Source: Thalassovita mangrovi
Lineage (GTDB): Bacteria; Pseudomonadota; Alphaproteobacteria; Rhodobacterales; Rhodobacteraceae
Assembly (NCBI RefSeq): GCF_009857745.1
Contig: NZ_WWEN01000001.1
Coordinates: 1-64,000, forward strand
DNA length: 64,000 nt
Direction: 5' to 3'
This document shows positions 9,032 to 16,185 of this stretch, piece after piece (within the stretch, counting starts at the first letter, position 1; every line of letters starts with the position of its first letter). A program made the translations under genes and the position numbers. The notes beneath the pieces were generated by a model that saw nothing but the letters and a program-made list of their open reading frames with translations, ran no database searches and was not told the origin of the DNA.

Positions 9032-10054
9032 ATGGCGCTGAAGGACGAAAGGGTGACACTGGCCCATGGCGGCGGCGGCAGGGCGATGCGGGATCTGATC
9101 GAGGATGTGTTCACCTCCGTGTTCCGCCCCGACGGCATGGAGGACCAGGCGCGGCTGCAGGCGGCGGCGCTGGCCGAGCCGGGGGCGCGGCTGGCCTTCA
9201 CCACCGACAGTTTCGTGGTCGACCCGGTGGAGTTTCCCGGCGGCGATATCGGCACTTTGGCGGTCTGCGGCACGGTGAACGACCTGGCGGTGGGGGGCGC
9301 GAAACCGCTGTGGATTTCGGCCGCCTTCATCATCGAGGAAGGGGTGGAGGTAGCGCTGCTGCGCCGGATCGTTGCGTCGATGGCGGCGGAGGCGGACAAG
9401 GCCGGGGTGAAGATCGTCACCGGCGACACCAAGGTGGTGGAACGCGGCGGCGCCGACGGGGTTTTCGTTACCACCTCCGGCGTCGGGGTGATCCCGCCGG
9501 GGCGCGATCTGCGGGCAATGAACATCCGGCCCGGCGACGTGGCGATCGTCAACGGGGTGCTGGGCGATCATGGCGCGGCGATCCTGGCGGCGCGGGGCGA
9601 GATGGCGCTGAGTGCCGAGATCGCATCGGATTGCCAGGGATTGGGGCATCTGATGGAGGCGGTTCTGGTCACGGCCCCGGGCGCGCGCGCGGCGCGCGAT
9701 GCGACGCGGGGCGGGGTGGCGGCGGTGCTGAACGAAATGGCCGAGGCGGCAGGCGTCGCCATCGAGATCGAGGAAGACGCGCTGCCGATCCGGGCGGAGG
9801 TGCGGGGCATGTGCGAAATCCTCGGGCTGGATCCGCTTTACCTGGCCAATGAGGGCACGCTGGTTCTGTTCGTCCCCGAAGCGCAGGCCGAGGCGGCCTT
9901 GCAGGCGATGCGGGGCACCGAGGCGGGGCGCGGCGCGGTGGCGATCGGCCGGGCGGTTGCGGGCGCGCCGGGGCGGGTCAGCCTGCGCAGCGCCTTCGGC
10001 GGCAGTCGGATCGTCGACATGCTGGTCGGCGAACAATTGCCGAGGATTTGCTGA
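9032..10054 (+). CDS. hypE: HypE, carbamoyl dehydratase for hydrogenase cyanide ligands
   Basis: HypE receives the carbamoyl group from HypF on its C-terminal Cys and dehydrates it with ATP to a thiocyanate. The 340-residue protein has the PurM/ThiL-like ATP-binding fold (HGGGGRAMRDLI at the start, FTTDSFVVDP, CGTVNDLAVGGAKP, GDTKVVERG) and ends in the required Cys (LPRIC). The ATG follows AAGGTGAG. It is the last hyp gene. A short GC-rich hairpin lies directly after the stop. Confidence 0.96.
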   Translation: MALKDERVTLAHGGGGRAMRDLIEDVFTSVFRPDGMEDQARLQAAALAEPGARLAFTTDSFVVDPVEFPGGDIGTLAVCGTVNDLAVGGAKPLWISAAFIIEEGVEVALLRRIVASMAAEADKAGVKIVTGDTKVVERGGADGVFVTTSGVGVIPPGRDLRAMNIRPGDVAIVNGVLGDHGAAILAARGEMALSAEIASDCQGLGHLMEAVLVTAPGARAARDATRGGVAAVLNEMAEAAGVAIEIEEDALPIRAEVRGMCEILGLDPLYLANEGTLVLFVPEAQAEAALQAMRGTEAGRGAVAIGRAVAGAPGRVSLRSAFGGSRIVDMLVGEQLPRIC

Positions 10055-10056
10055 TT

Positions 10057-10075
10057 CCGCGCGACTTTCGCGCGG
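10057..10075 (+). other. Hairpin just after hypE
   Basis: CCGCGCGA-CTT-TCGCGCGG is a perfect 8-bp stem with a 3-base loop, two bases past the hypE stop codon. No T tract follows, so it may be a weak or Rho-assisted terminator, or a 3' stabilising hairpin. Confidence 0.5.
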
Positions 10076-10098
10076 TGCTACCGTTTAAGGGGATCGAG

Positions 10099-10197
10099 CG
10101 CTAAGGGATTTCCCGCATAGGCAGATCGAGGCGACGCTGTCATACATACTTTAGTTCAAATACACGACAATTTGCGCGCCTCGATTGTCCCTAAGCG
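10099..10197. other. Folded intergenic element with nested inverted repeats
   Basis: CGCTAAGGGA (10099-10108) pairs with TCCCTAAGCG (10188-10197), and inside it ATCGAGGCG (10125-10133) pairs with CGCCTCGAT (10177-10185). The internal bulge is strongly one-sided (16 bases against 2) and the apical loop is about 43 bases, AT-richer than its surroundings. No protein frame fits. It may be a leader of the small gene at 10300, a small RNA, or a remnant of a mobile element. Confidence 0.45.
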
Positions 10198-10299
10198 ACG
10201 TGGAAACGAAAAATGAGTAGTGCAAATATGGTGCCAAGCGGTCGAAAGCCGCTGAAGAACAAACGCTTCGCACTGAGGATCACAGAAAGGAAGGTCGCT

Positions 10300-10476
10300 A
10301 TGTCGTTCCAGTTCAAACCCTCCGATTTGGCTGACAGCACTCTTGTCCCTGTTCCATCTTCCCCCCAGAAGAAGGAATTCGAGCTGAGTTCGGGATGGTG
10401 GATGCTTCCCCTTCTGTCCAGCGGCGCGTTGTTCTGGTTCTGGTTCGTCCCTACGGTTGCCCAGAACCTGTCCTGA
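10300..10476 (+). CDS. Small single-membrane-segment protein, unknown
   Basis: This 58-residue frame begins at ATG 10300 with AGAAAGGAAGG nicely placed upstream. The first 35 residues are polar; the rest has a Trp/Phe/Leu-rich hydrophobic stretch (GWWMLPLLSSGALFWFWFVP), likely one membrane segment. A hairpin (10478-10521) and then a strong intrinsic terminator at 10547 follow, and a folded leader precedes it, so it looks like its own transcription unit. I do not recognise a family. A longer frame from 10213 lacks a ribosome site. Confidence 0.5.
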   Translation: MSFQFKPSDLADSTLVPVPSSPQKKEFELSSGWWMLPLLSSGALFWFWFVPTVAQNLS

Positions 10477-10546
10477 CGCGTAGGGGCAGGGTCTCGTCCC
10501 CAACAAGTTCTGCCCCTGCGCAACTCTCTCTCGTCCTTTCTCGCGT

Positions 10547-10584
10547 AAACAGGGTGTGCCGATGGCATGCCCTGTTTCGTTTTT
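10547..10584 (+). terminator. Strong intrinsic terminator after the 58-residue gene
   Basis: AAACAGGG (10547-10554) pairs with CCCTGTTT (10570-10577). The inner bases TGTGCC and GGCATG also pair with two G-T wobbles around GAT. CGTTTTT follows. This is the textbook shape. The 171 bases from 10477 to 10647 otherwise hold only one weaker hairpin (10478-10521). Confidence 0.8.
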
Positions 10585-10647
10585 CAGGATCGGGGTTTGC
10601 GGCCGGGGGGCGTTTCGGGGCGATTGTCGGGCTCTACGTGGTCTGCG

Positions 10648-10854
10648 TCAGGCCGGGCGAAACCAGCCCGCCACCGTCGCGATCTGAAAGCGCAGCGCGC
10701 CCGACAAGGACAGGATGGCGCAGCTGACCAGCACGAAGACCCGCAGCGGATCGCCTTCGGTCATTGCGGCTTCGGCGATCAGCCACAGGCCGACGCCCAG
10801 AAAACAGAGCGTCGAAATCATCTGTCCGACGGAACCGGTGCGCTTGTTTCTCAT
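10648..10854 (-). CDS. Small two-segment membrane protein downstream of flhB, unknown
   Basis: The 68-residue protein starts at ATG 10852-10854 with AAAGGAG well placed upstream. It has two hydrophobic stretches, about residues 10-30 (ISTLCFLGVGLWLIAEAA) and 37-55 (LRVFVLVSCAILSLSGALRF), so it is probably a small inner-membrane hairpin protein. It follows flhB by 21 bp on the same strand and is likely the last gene of the fliK-flhB operon. I do not recognise it. It could be an accessory to the export gate or an unrelated passenger. Confidence 0.6.
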   Translation of the reverse strand: MRNKRTGSVGQMISTLCFLGVGLWLIAEAAMTEGDPLRVFVLVSCAILSLSGALRFQIATVAGWFRPA

Positions 10855-10875
10855 CTTTGCGGTCTCCTTTCCGGA

Positions 10876-12024
10876 TCACCCTGCAGTATTTATGCCATTC
10901 TCGTCGAAGCGGAAATCCTGCGGCAGGTCGATCACCGGCATGTTGGCGCTGATGCCGCGGTCGAGCTGGTAGATATAGGCCAGGATCATCGCCACCGCCG
11001 AATAGAGCTCGGGGTGAATTTCGCTGCCAAGGTCGCTGGTGAAGTAGATCGCACGCGCCAGCGGCGGGACTTCCAGGATCGGCACGTTGTGCAGGGCGGC
11101 GCGTTCGCGGATCTGGAACGCCATCGACCCTTCGCCAAGGGCCAGCACCACCGGCGCCTTGGTTTCGCCCGGCACATAGCGCAAAGCGACCGAGAAGTGT
11201 TTCGGGTTGGTGATGATCGCATTGGCGTCGAACACGTTTTCCAGCGCCGCGCGCCGCGCCGCGCCCTGTTGCGAGGCTTCCATCTGCCTGCGCCGGATCG
11301 CGCCTTTGACCTCGGGCGACCCTTCGGTCTGTTTCGCCTCGTCCTTCATTTCCTGCTTGGTCATCTTCAGGCTCTTGTTCATGCTGAAGGCCTGATAGAA
11401 CAGGTCGACCGCGCCGATCACCGCCAGCCCCAGCACCAGCGCGACCAGCACCCGGTAGGTGACCCGCGACAGGGTCGCCATCGATTCACCCACGGTCATG
11501 AAGGCGGTGGTGTCGAGCACCGGCAGCCATTGCCACAGCACGATCCCGGCCAGCCCGCCAAGCAGGAACACCTTGAGCAGCGCCTTGCCCAGTTCGACCA
11601 GCGCCTTCATCGACACCATCTTGGCGACACCCTTGAGGATGTTGAATTTTTCCAGCTTGGGCTGCATGTTCTTGCCGGAAAAGATCAGCCCGCCCATCGC
11701 CGCCTGAATTGCCAGCGTCGCGATCAGCAGCGGCAGGCCGACGGCCAGCGAAATGATCCCGACATATTTCATCCCCTCCAGCAGCCGGACCACCATCAGC
11801 GAATCCAGCGTTTCGGCCGATCCGAAGCGGAAGAAGGTGCTCCAGGCGGTGGCCATGGTGGGGCCGTAGAGCCCGGCCGCCATCAGGATCACGATCGCCC
11901 CCAGCATCGAGGCGAAGACGAACATTTCCTTGGAAGTAACGACCTTGCCGTCGTTTTTCGCGTCCTGTTTCTTTTTCGGCGTCGGTTCTTCTGTCTTTTC
12001 CTGGCCGTCGTCGCTCTCAGCCAT
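10876..12024 (-). CDS. flhB: FlhB, flagellar type III export substrate-switch protein
   Basis: FlhB is an export-gate membrane protein whose cytoplasmic domain cleaves itself and switches export from rod/hook to filament substrates. The 382 residues show the charged N-terminus with EEPTPKKKQDAK, four membrane segments, and the cytoplasmic domain from about residue 215. The cleavage motif, normally Asn-Pro-Thr-His, reads NPKH here at residues 273-276 (AIITNPKHFSVALRY); the DNA codons are AAC CCG AAA CAC. The start overlaps the fliR stop by 8 bp. Confidence 0.96.
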   Translation of the reverse strand: MAESDDGQEKTEEPTPKKKQDAKNDGKVVTSKEMFVFASMLGAIVILMAAGLYGPTMATAWSTFFRFGSAETLDSLMVVRLLEGMKYVGIISLAVGLPLLIATLAIQAAMGGLIFSGKNMQPKLEKFNILKGVAKMVSMKALVELGKALLKVFLLGGLAGIVLWQWLPVLDTTAFMTVGESMATLSRVTYRVLVALVLGLAVIGAVDLFYQAFSMNKSLKMTKQEMKDEAKQTEGSPEVKGAIRRRQMEASQQGAARRAALENVFDANAIITNPKHFSVALRYVPGETKAPVVLALGEGSMAFQIRERAALHNVPILEVPPLARAIYFTSDLGSEIHPELYSAVAMILAYIYQLDRGISANMPVIDLPQDFRFDENGINTAG

Positions 12025-12835
12025 TGGCGGCCTCCGTCATCATCTGCATCAACGCGTCGATGGACGCCTCGATCAGCCGGTCGAACGCGGTTCCCAGGAT
12101 CGGCGCGCCGAGATAGAGCAGCACGATGGTGACCGTCATGGTCAGCGGGAAACCGAAGGAAAAGATGTTGAGCTGCGGCGCCGAGCGGGTGATCACGCCG
12201 ATGCCCATGTTGACCAGCAGCAGCACGGTCACCACCGGCATCATCAGCCGTGCGGCGAAGGTGAACATTTCGCCAGCTGCCGCGACGCCCGACTGGATCA
12301 GGATGCCGGGGTCGAAGACGCTGCCGGGCGGGATATAGGTATAGCTGTCAAGCAGGATGCGCAGCGCCACCAGGTGGTTGTCGGAGGCGACGAAGAACAC
12401 CATCAGCGCCAGGCTGAACAATTGCCCCACCACCGGTGCCTGCGCGCCCGAGGCCGGGTCGACCTGCGCGGCAAAGCCCAGACCCGCGGTGGCGGCGATC
12501 CGGTCGCCCGCCATCACCGCGGCGGAAAAGAAGATCATCAGCAACAGCCCCGCCGACAGCCCGATCGCCAGCTCGCCCAGGATCAGCCCCACGGCGGCGG
12601 TATCCATCAGGGTTTCGGGATCGGGCAGGTCGGCAAAGCTCATCACCGGGATGGTCAGCATGACCGAGGTGACGATGCGCACCTGCAGCGGAATGAAGCG
12701 GGCGCCGAACACCGGGGCGGCGATGATGAAGCCGCCGATCCGCAGCATGGCGAACAGGAACAGCACCGACATCTCGACGGCCTGGCCCATTTCCACGCCG
12801 GGCACGCCGGAATCGTATGAAATAAAGTCTTCCAC
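12017..12835 (-). CDS. fliR: FliR, flagellar export gate membrane protein
   Basis: FliR joins FliP and FliQ in the helical core of the export gate. The 272 residues hold six hydrophobic segments and the family-like stretch LFLFAMLRIGGFIIAAPVFG near the N-terminus. It sits between fliQ (3 bp upstream) and flhB (8 bp overlap), the same order as in Rhodobacter sphaeroides and many other flagellar operons. Confidence 0.95.
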   Translation of the reverse strand: MEDFISYDSGVPGVEMGQAVEMSVLFLFAMLRIGGFIIAAPVFGARFIPLQVRIVTSVMLTIPVMSFADLPDPETLMDTAAVGLILGELAIGLSAGLLLMIFFSAAVMAGDRIAATAGLGFAAQVDPASGAQAPVVGQLFSLALMVFFVASDNHLVALRILLDSYTYIPPGSVFDPGILIQSGVAAAGEMFTFAARLMMPVVTVLLLVNMGIGVITRSAPQLNIFSFGFPLTMTVTIVLLYLGAPILGTAFDRLIEASIDALMQMMTEAANG

Positions 12836-12838
12836 GGA

Positions 12839-13105
12839 TCAGTGCATATTGGCGACCATGTCGAAGACATGGGTGAAATAGTCGGTCAGCGTTGTCATCA
12901 TGAACCCCGCCGCCAGCGCCATGGTCAGCAGAACCACCGCCAGTTTCGGCACGAAGCTGAGCGTGGATTCGTTGATCGAGGTGGCGGCCTGGATGATGCC
13001 GACCAGCAGACCCACCGCCAGCGCGATGGCCAGCACCGGGCCTGCGGTCAGCAGGATGTTCCAGTAGGCCAGCTTCAGCTGTTCGATATTCGCGTCGAAA
13101 TCCAT
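12839..13105 (-). CDS. fliQ: FliQ, flagellar export gate membrane protein
   Basis: FliQ is an 88-residue double-spanning protein of the export gate. It has the expected two membrane segments (ILLTAGPVLAIALAVGLLVG and AVVLLTMALAAGFMMTTL) joined by the conserved IQAATSINESTLSFVPKL. It lies 3 bp after fliP and 3 bp before fliR. Confidence 0.96.
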   Translation of the reverse strand: MDFDANIEQLKLAYWNILLTAGPVLAIALAVGLLVGIIQAATSINESTLSFVPKLAVVLLTMALAAGFMMTTLTDYFTHVFDMVANMH

Positions 13106-13108
13106 CGC

Positions 13109-13861
13109 TTATCCTCCGACCCCGCTGGCGAAACTGTTGACCAGCGATCCCATGGTCAGCGCCCAGCCGTCGACCAGCACGAAGAGCAGCAGCTTGAACG
13201 GCAGCGATACCAGCATCGGCGACAGCATCATCATCCCCAAAGCCATCAGGATCGAGGCGATCACCATGTCGATCACCAGGAAGGGCAGGAACAGCAGGAA
13301 GCCGATCTGGAACGCGGTTTTCAGCTCCGAGGTAATGAAGGCGGGCAACATCACCGACAGGGGCACGTCGGCTTCGTTTTCATAGGGCCCGTCGCCGGCC
13401 AGGTCGGCGAACATCATCAGGTCGTTCTTGCGGGTGTTTTCCACCAGGAAACCGCTGATCAGAGTGCGCGCCTTGTCGAAGGCTTCCATCGGAGCAAGCT
13501 GACCGTCCAGATAGGGCGCGATGGAGCTGTCATAGACCTCTGTCAGCACCGGCTGCATGATGAAGAAGCTCAGGAACAGCGCGATGGCGATCAGTACCTG
13601 GTTCGGTGGCGTCTGCTGGGTGCCGAGCGCCTGGCGCAGGATCGACAGCACGATGATGATGCGGGTGAAGGCGCTCATCCCCAGCACGATCGAGGGCAGC
13701 ACGGTCAGCGCCGTCATCAGCGCCAGGATCTGCAGCGACAGCGAATATTGCGTCTGGGTGTCGCCGCCGGGGGCGGTGATTTCCAGCGCCGGCAGGCCTT
13801 GCGACAGGGCCGGCGTGGCGCCAAGCCCCAAGATCACGAGCAGCGGAACAAGGCGCCTCAT
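13109..13861 (-). CDS. fliP: FliP, flagellar export gate membrane protein
   Basis: FliP forms the pentameric core of the export pore. The 250-residue protein starts with a cleavable signal peptide (MRRLVPLLVILGLGATPALS). The conserved core follows: FTRIIIVLSILRQALGTQQTPPNQVL, then FITSELKTAFQIGFLLFLPFLVID, then MLSPMLVSLPFKLLLFVLVDGW. It overlaps fliO by 4 bp. Confidence 0.97.
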   Translation of the reverse strand: MRRLVPLLVILGLGATPALSQGLPALEITAPGGDTQTQYSLSLQILALMTALTVLPSIVLGMSAFTRIIIVLSILRQALGTQQTPPNQVLIAIALFLSFFIMQPVLTEVYDSSIAPYLDGQLAPMEAFDKARTLISGFLVENTRKNDLMMFADLAGDGPYENEADVPLSVMLPAFITSELKTAFQIGFLLFLPFLVIDMVIASILMALGMMMLSPMLVSLPFKLLLFVLVDGWALTMGSLVNSFASGVGG

Positions 13862-14154
13862 GCCGCCACCTTGACGATTTCGGGCTTGGCCGCGCCCTTG
13901 GGCAATGCGGTGACCACCGGGGCCTGCCGCTTGGTGGTGACCACCAGGAATTCATCCCCGTCCACGGCAAGCAGCATCGCGCGGGCATCGGGGCCGAGGG
14001 CGGTGACCTCGGCGATTTGCATCCGGCGGCCCTTGGCCATGCGGCCGGACAATTTAGAACGATTGGCCTGAACCAGCAAAAGTGCAGCAACCAGAACGGC
14101 CAGGAACCCGCCGACCGTCAGTATCTGGTCGATTTGCAGGACATCGGTAACCAT
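13858..14154 (-). CDS. fliO: FliO, flagellar export apparatus assembly protein
   Basis: FliO helps FliP oligomerise during gate assembly. The 98-residue protein has a short periplasmic start, one membrane segment (residues 12-29) and a small cytoplasmic basic/beta domain, the usual FliO layout in a weakly conserved family. The call rests mainly on position between fliN and fliP and on topology. A perfect 9-bp dyad lies just upstream, and its 3' arm runs into the ribosome binding site AGGAGAGG. Confidence 0.85.
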   Translation of the reverse strand: MVTDVLQIDQILTVGGFLAVLVAALLLVQANRSKLSGRMAKGRRMQIAEVTALGPDARAMLLAVDGDEFLVVTTKRQAPVVTALPKGAAKPEIVKVAA

Positions 14155-14165
14155 AACACGCCTCT

Positions 14166-14207
14166 CCTAAACGGCTATACTGACCGTTTAGGGGCATGTT
14201 TCATGCC
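14166..14207 (-). promoter_or_regulatory. Paired hairpins between fliN and fliO
   Basis: CCTAAACGG (14166-14174) and CCGTTTAGG (14184-14192) form a perfect 9-bp stem with a 9-base loop, followed by GGCATG-TTT-CATGCC (14193-14207). On the minus strand the large stem ends directly at the fliO Shine-Dalgarno AGGAG. It could limit fliO translation, act as an mRNA processing site, or bind a regulator. The interval from 14155 to 14250 holds no gene. Confidence 0.5.
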
Positions 14208-14250
14208 AAGCAGGCGTGGGCTGGAAAATATTGGAAAGGCGGCGGCAGGG

Positions 14251-14580
14251 TCAGATCTGCATCCGGTCCTTGGGGTCGACGATATCGCCGAAACGGATGC
14301 CGAAGCGTTCGCCGACCACGACCACTTCGCCCTTGGCGATGGTGGTGCCGTTGATCTGGATATCCAGCGGATCGCCCGCCATCCGGTCCAGTTCGACCAC
14401 CGATCCCTCGTTGAGTTTCAAAAGGTCCTGGATGGTGATTTCGGTCCGGCCCACTTCGACGGTCAGCTTCACCTTGACGGTTTCCAGCACGCCCAGCCCG
14501 TTGAGCAGCTGGCTGGTTTGTTCAGGGGCGGGGGTGGTGGCGGGAACAGAAGGGTCTTGCACGGCGGTGTCTTCACTCAT
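14251..14580 (-). CDS. fliN: FliN, flagellar motor switch protein
   Basis: FliN forms the lower ring of the C ring and takes part in switching and export. The 109-residue protein has a disordered Pro/Thr-rich start, then the SpoA fold: VLETVKVKLTVEVGRTEITI, LLKLNEGSVVELDRMAGDPLD, and GEVVVVGERFGIRFGDIV. It is 31 bp after fliM. Confidence 0.97.
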   Translation of the reverse strand: MSEDTAVQDPSVPATTPAPEQTSQLLNGLGVLETVKVKLTVEVGRTEITIQDLLKLNEGSVVELDRMAGDPLDIQINGTTIAKGEVVVVGERFGIRFGDIVDPKDRMQI

Positions 14581-14611
14581 GACTTTGGTCCTTTCGACTC
14601 ATAGGGCCGGG

Positions 14612-15598
14612 TTAGTCTGCAATTCGGCGGGTCAGGTTCAGGGCGGATTTGCCCGAGGCTTCGCCGAGATCGGCTTCGAACAGCGGCCGGCCTTCGACCA
14701 GCAGGCGCGGGGCAGGGGTCATCTGCACCGGCACCACTTCGCCCGGTGCGACATTGCCGATGCGGCCCAGCGGCACCGAGGGTTCGGCCAGGATGGCGGT
14801 GATGTTCAGCGGCACGTTCAGCACCGCGCGTTCCATCTTCTCGCGCCAGCTGAGGTCTTCCTCCAGCAGGTCCGAATGCATCCGCGAGCGCAGCTGGGCG
14901 GCGATCGGTTTCAGCGTCTGCAGCGGATAGATGATGTCGAAATTGGCCGGGTCGGCTTCGGGCAGCTGCACCATGAAGGAACAGTTCACCACCATGTCCT
15001 CGGCATCGGCGAAACTGGCGAAGCTGAGGTTTTCCTCGCGGTTCTGCACGTCGAAGGTGATCGGCATCAGGTCGCGCCAGGCCAGCGCCATCGCTTCGTT
15101 CAGCCCGTCCGACACCAGTTCGATCACCCGCTGTTCGGTCGGGGTGAATTCCGTCCTGCTGTTGCTGGGCGTGTTGCGGATCGACCCGCCGTAATAGGCA
15201 TCGGTCAGCATCGACACGAAATCGCGCGGGATCACCATCATCTGACTGCCGCGCAGCGCCTCGACCCGGCTGGTGGTCAGGCTGACGAAATTTTCCACCT
15301 CGTCGCTGTAATCGGCGAAGCTTTTGACCTCGGGCGGGAAGGCGGAAATCCTCGGCTGCAGCCGCAGCATCGGCAGGAACACGGTCCGGGCCAGGCGGCA
15401 GAACCGTTCATTGATCATCCGCAACCCGTAATAATCGCCCATCAGCGACAGGTTGTTTTCGCCGAACTTGTACGGCTTGTAGGATATCTCGCCGTCCTGG
15501 AATTCGTTCTCGGCGGTATCGAGATCCATCAGGCCGCCAACGAGTGCGGCGAGTTCCCCGGAGGAAAGCTTGTGCGTCCCTGACATGTTGCCTGCCAT
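14612..15598 (-). CDS. fliM: FliM, flagellar motor switch protein
   Basis: FliM links the C ring to CheY-P. The 328-residue protein has near its N-terminus LSSGELAALVGGL, a variant of the LSQxEIDALL peptide that binds CheY-P. The middle domain (from ERFCRLARTVFLPMLR) and the C-terminal SpoA-type domain (ILAEPSVPLGRIGNVAPGEV onward) follow. The N-terminal peptide is less acidic than the classical motif, which may matter for which CheY it binds. It is 9 bp after fliL. Confidence 0.95.
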   Translation of the reverse strand: MAGNMSGTHKLSSGELAALVGGLMDLDTAENEFQDGEISYKPYKFGENNLSLMGDYYGLRMINERFCRLARTVFLPMLRLQPRISAFPPEVKSFADYSDEVENFVSLTTSRVEALRGSQMMVIPRDFVSMLTDAYYGGSIRNTPSNSRTEFTPTEQRVIELVSDGLNEAMALAWRDLMPITFDVQNREENLSFASFADAEDMVVNCSFMVQLPEADPANFDIIYPLQTLKPIAAQLRSRMHSDLLEEDLSWREKMERAVLNVPLNITAILAEPSVPLGRIGNVAPGEVVPVQMTPAPRLLVEGRPLFEADLGEASGKSALNLTRRIAD

Positions 15599-15607
15599 TT
15601 GCGTGCC

Positions 15608-16174
15608 TCACTGCATCACGAAGACGGGGAAGAACACGCTTTCGATGCCGCCGAAGCCTTCCAGCTGTTCCAGCCGGGCGTTGATGGCGTCGCGCAAAGC
15701 GGCGGACAGGGCGTCGCGCCCCTCGGTGCCTTCGACATCCGCTTCGGTGAAGGTGCTCAGCACCGCCAGCATGTCCGAGCGCAGCGCCATTTCATGGGTC
15801 TGCACATTGCCCAGCACCGCCTGATCGTATTGCGTCGCCAGCCCGATGCCCAGCTGCAGGAACCGGGTGGACCCTTTCAGGTTGGTGGTCAGCGGGTCGG
15901 GGAATTCGTAATACTGCGTCTCGAACAGCGGCGCATCGGGCAGTTCGCGCGGGATGCGCTGCGGTTCGTCTTCGTTCATATGGGTGCCGTCCGGACCGGT
16001 TTCCTCGATCAGGCGCAGCACTTCGTCTGCCGGGCTCATCGTCGACTGGGTCACATATTGACCGGCGAAGAAACCGCCCGCCGCCAAGCCGCCGCCCAGA
16101 ATGAGCAGGAACAGGTTTTTCAGCATTCCGCCGCCCTTCCTTTGTACCGATCCATCAACCGTTGCATTAGCCAT
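15608..16174 (-). CDS. fliL: FliL, flagellar basal-body associated protein
   Basis: FliL is a single-span inner-membrane protein that surrounds the stator and affects torque. The 188-residue protein has a short cytoplasmic start, a glycine-rich membrane segment (FLLILGGGLAAGGFFAGQY), and a periplasmic domain ending with the family-like EGFGGIESVFFPVFVMQ. It sits between fliK and fliM, as in the Rhodobacter fliKLMNOPQR operon. A second FliL-like gene is found at 37371-37859. Confidence 0.9.
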   Translation of the reverse strand: MANATVDGSVQRKGGGMLKNLFLLILGGGLAAGGFFAGQYVTQSTMSPADEVLRLIEETGPDGTHMNEDEPQRIPRELPDAPLFETQYYEFPDPLTTNLKGSTRFLQLGIGLATQYDQAVLGNVQTHEMALRSDMLAVLSTFTEADVEGTEGRDALSAALRDAINARLEQLEGFGGIESVFFPVFVMQ

Positions 16175-16185
16175 AACCTTTTACC

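Noticed and set aside
6543-9059. 838-codon minus-strand frame
   Set aside because: Antisense to hypB-hypD, with the same low-complexity Arg/Gln/His composition.
10213-10299. Longer N-terminus for the 58-residue protein
   Set aside because: No ribosome site before 10213, and the extra 29 codons look like leader; the site before 10300 is strong.
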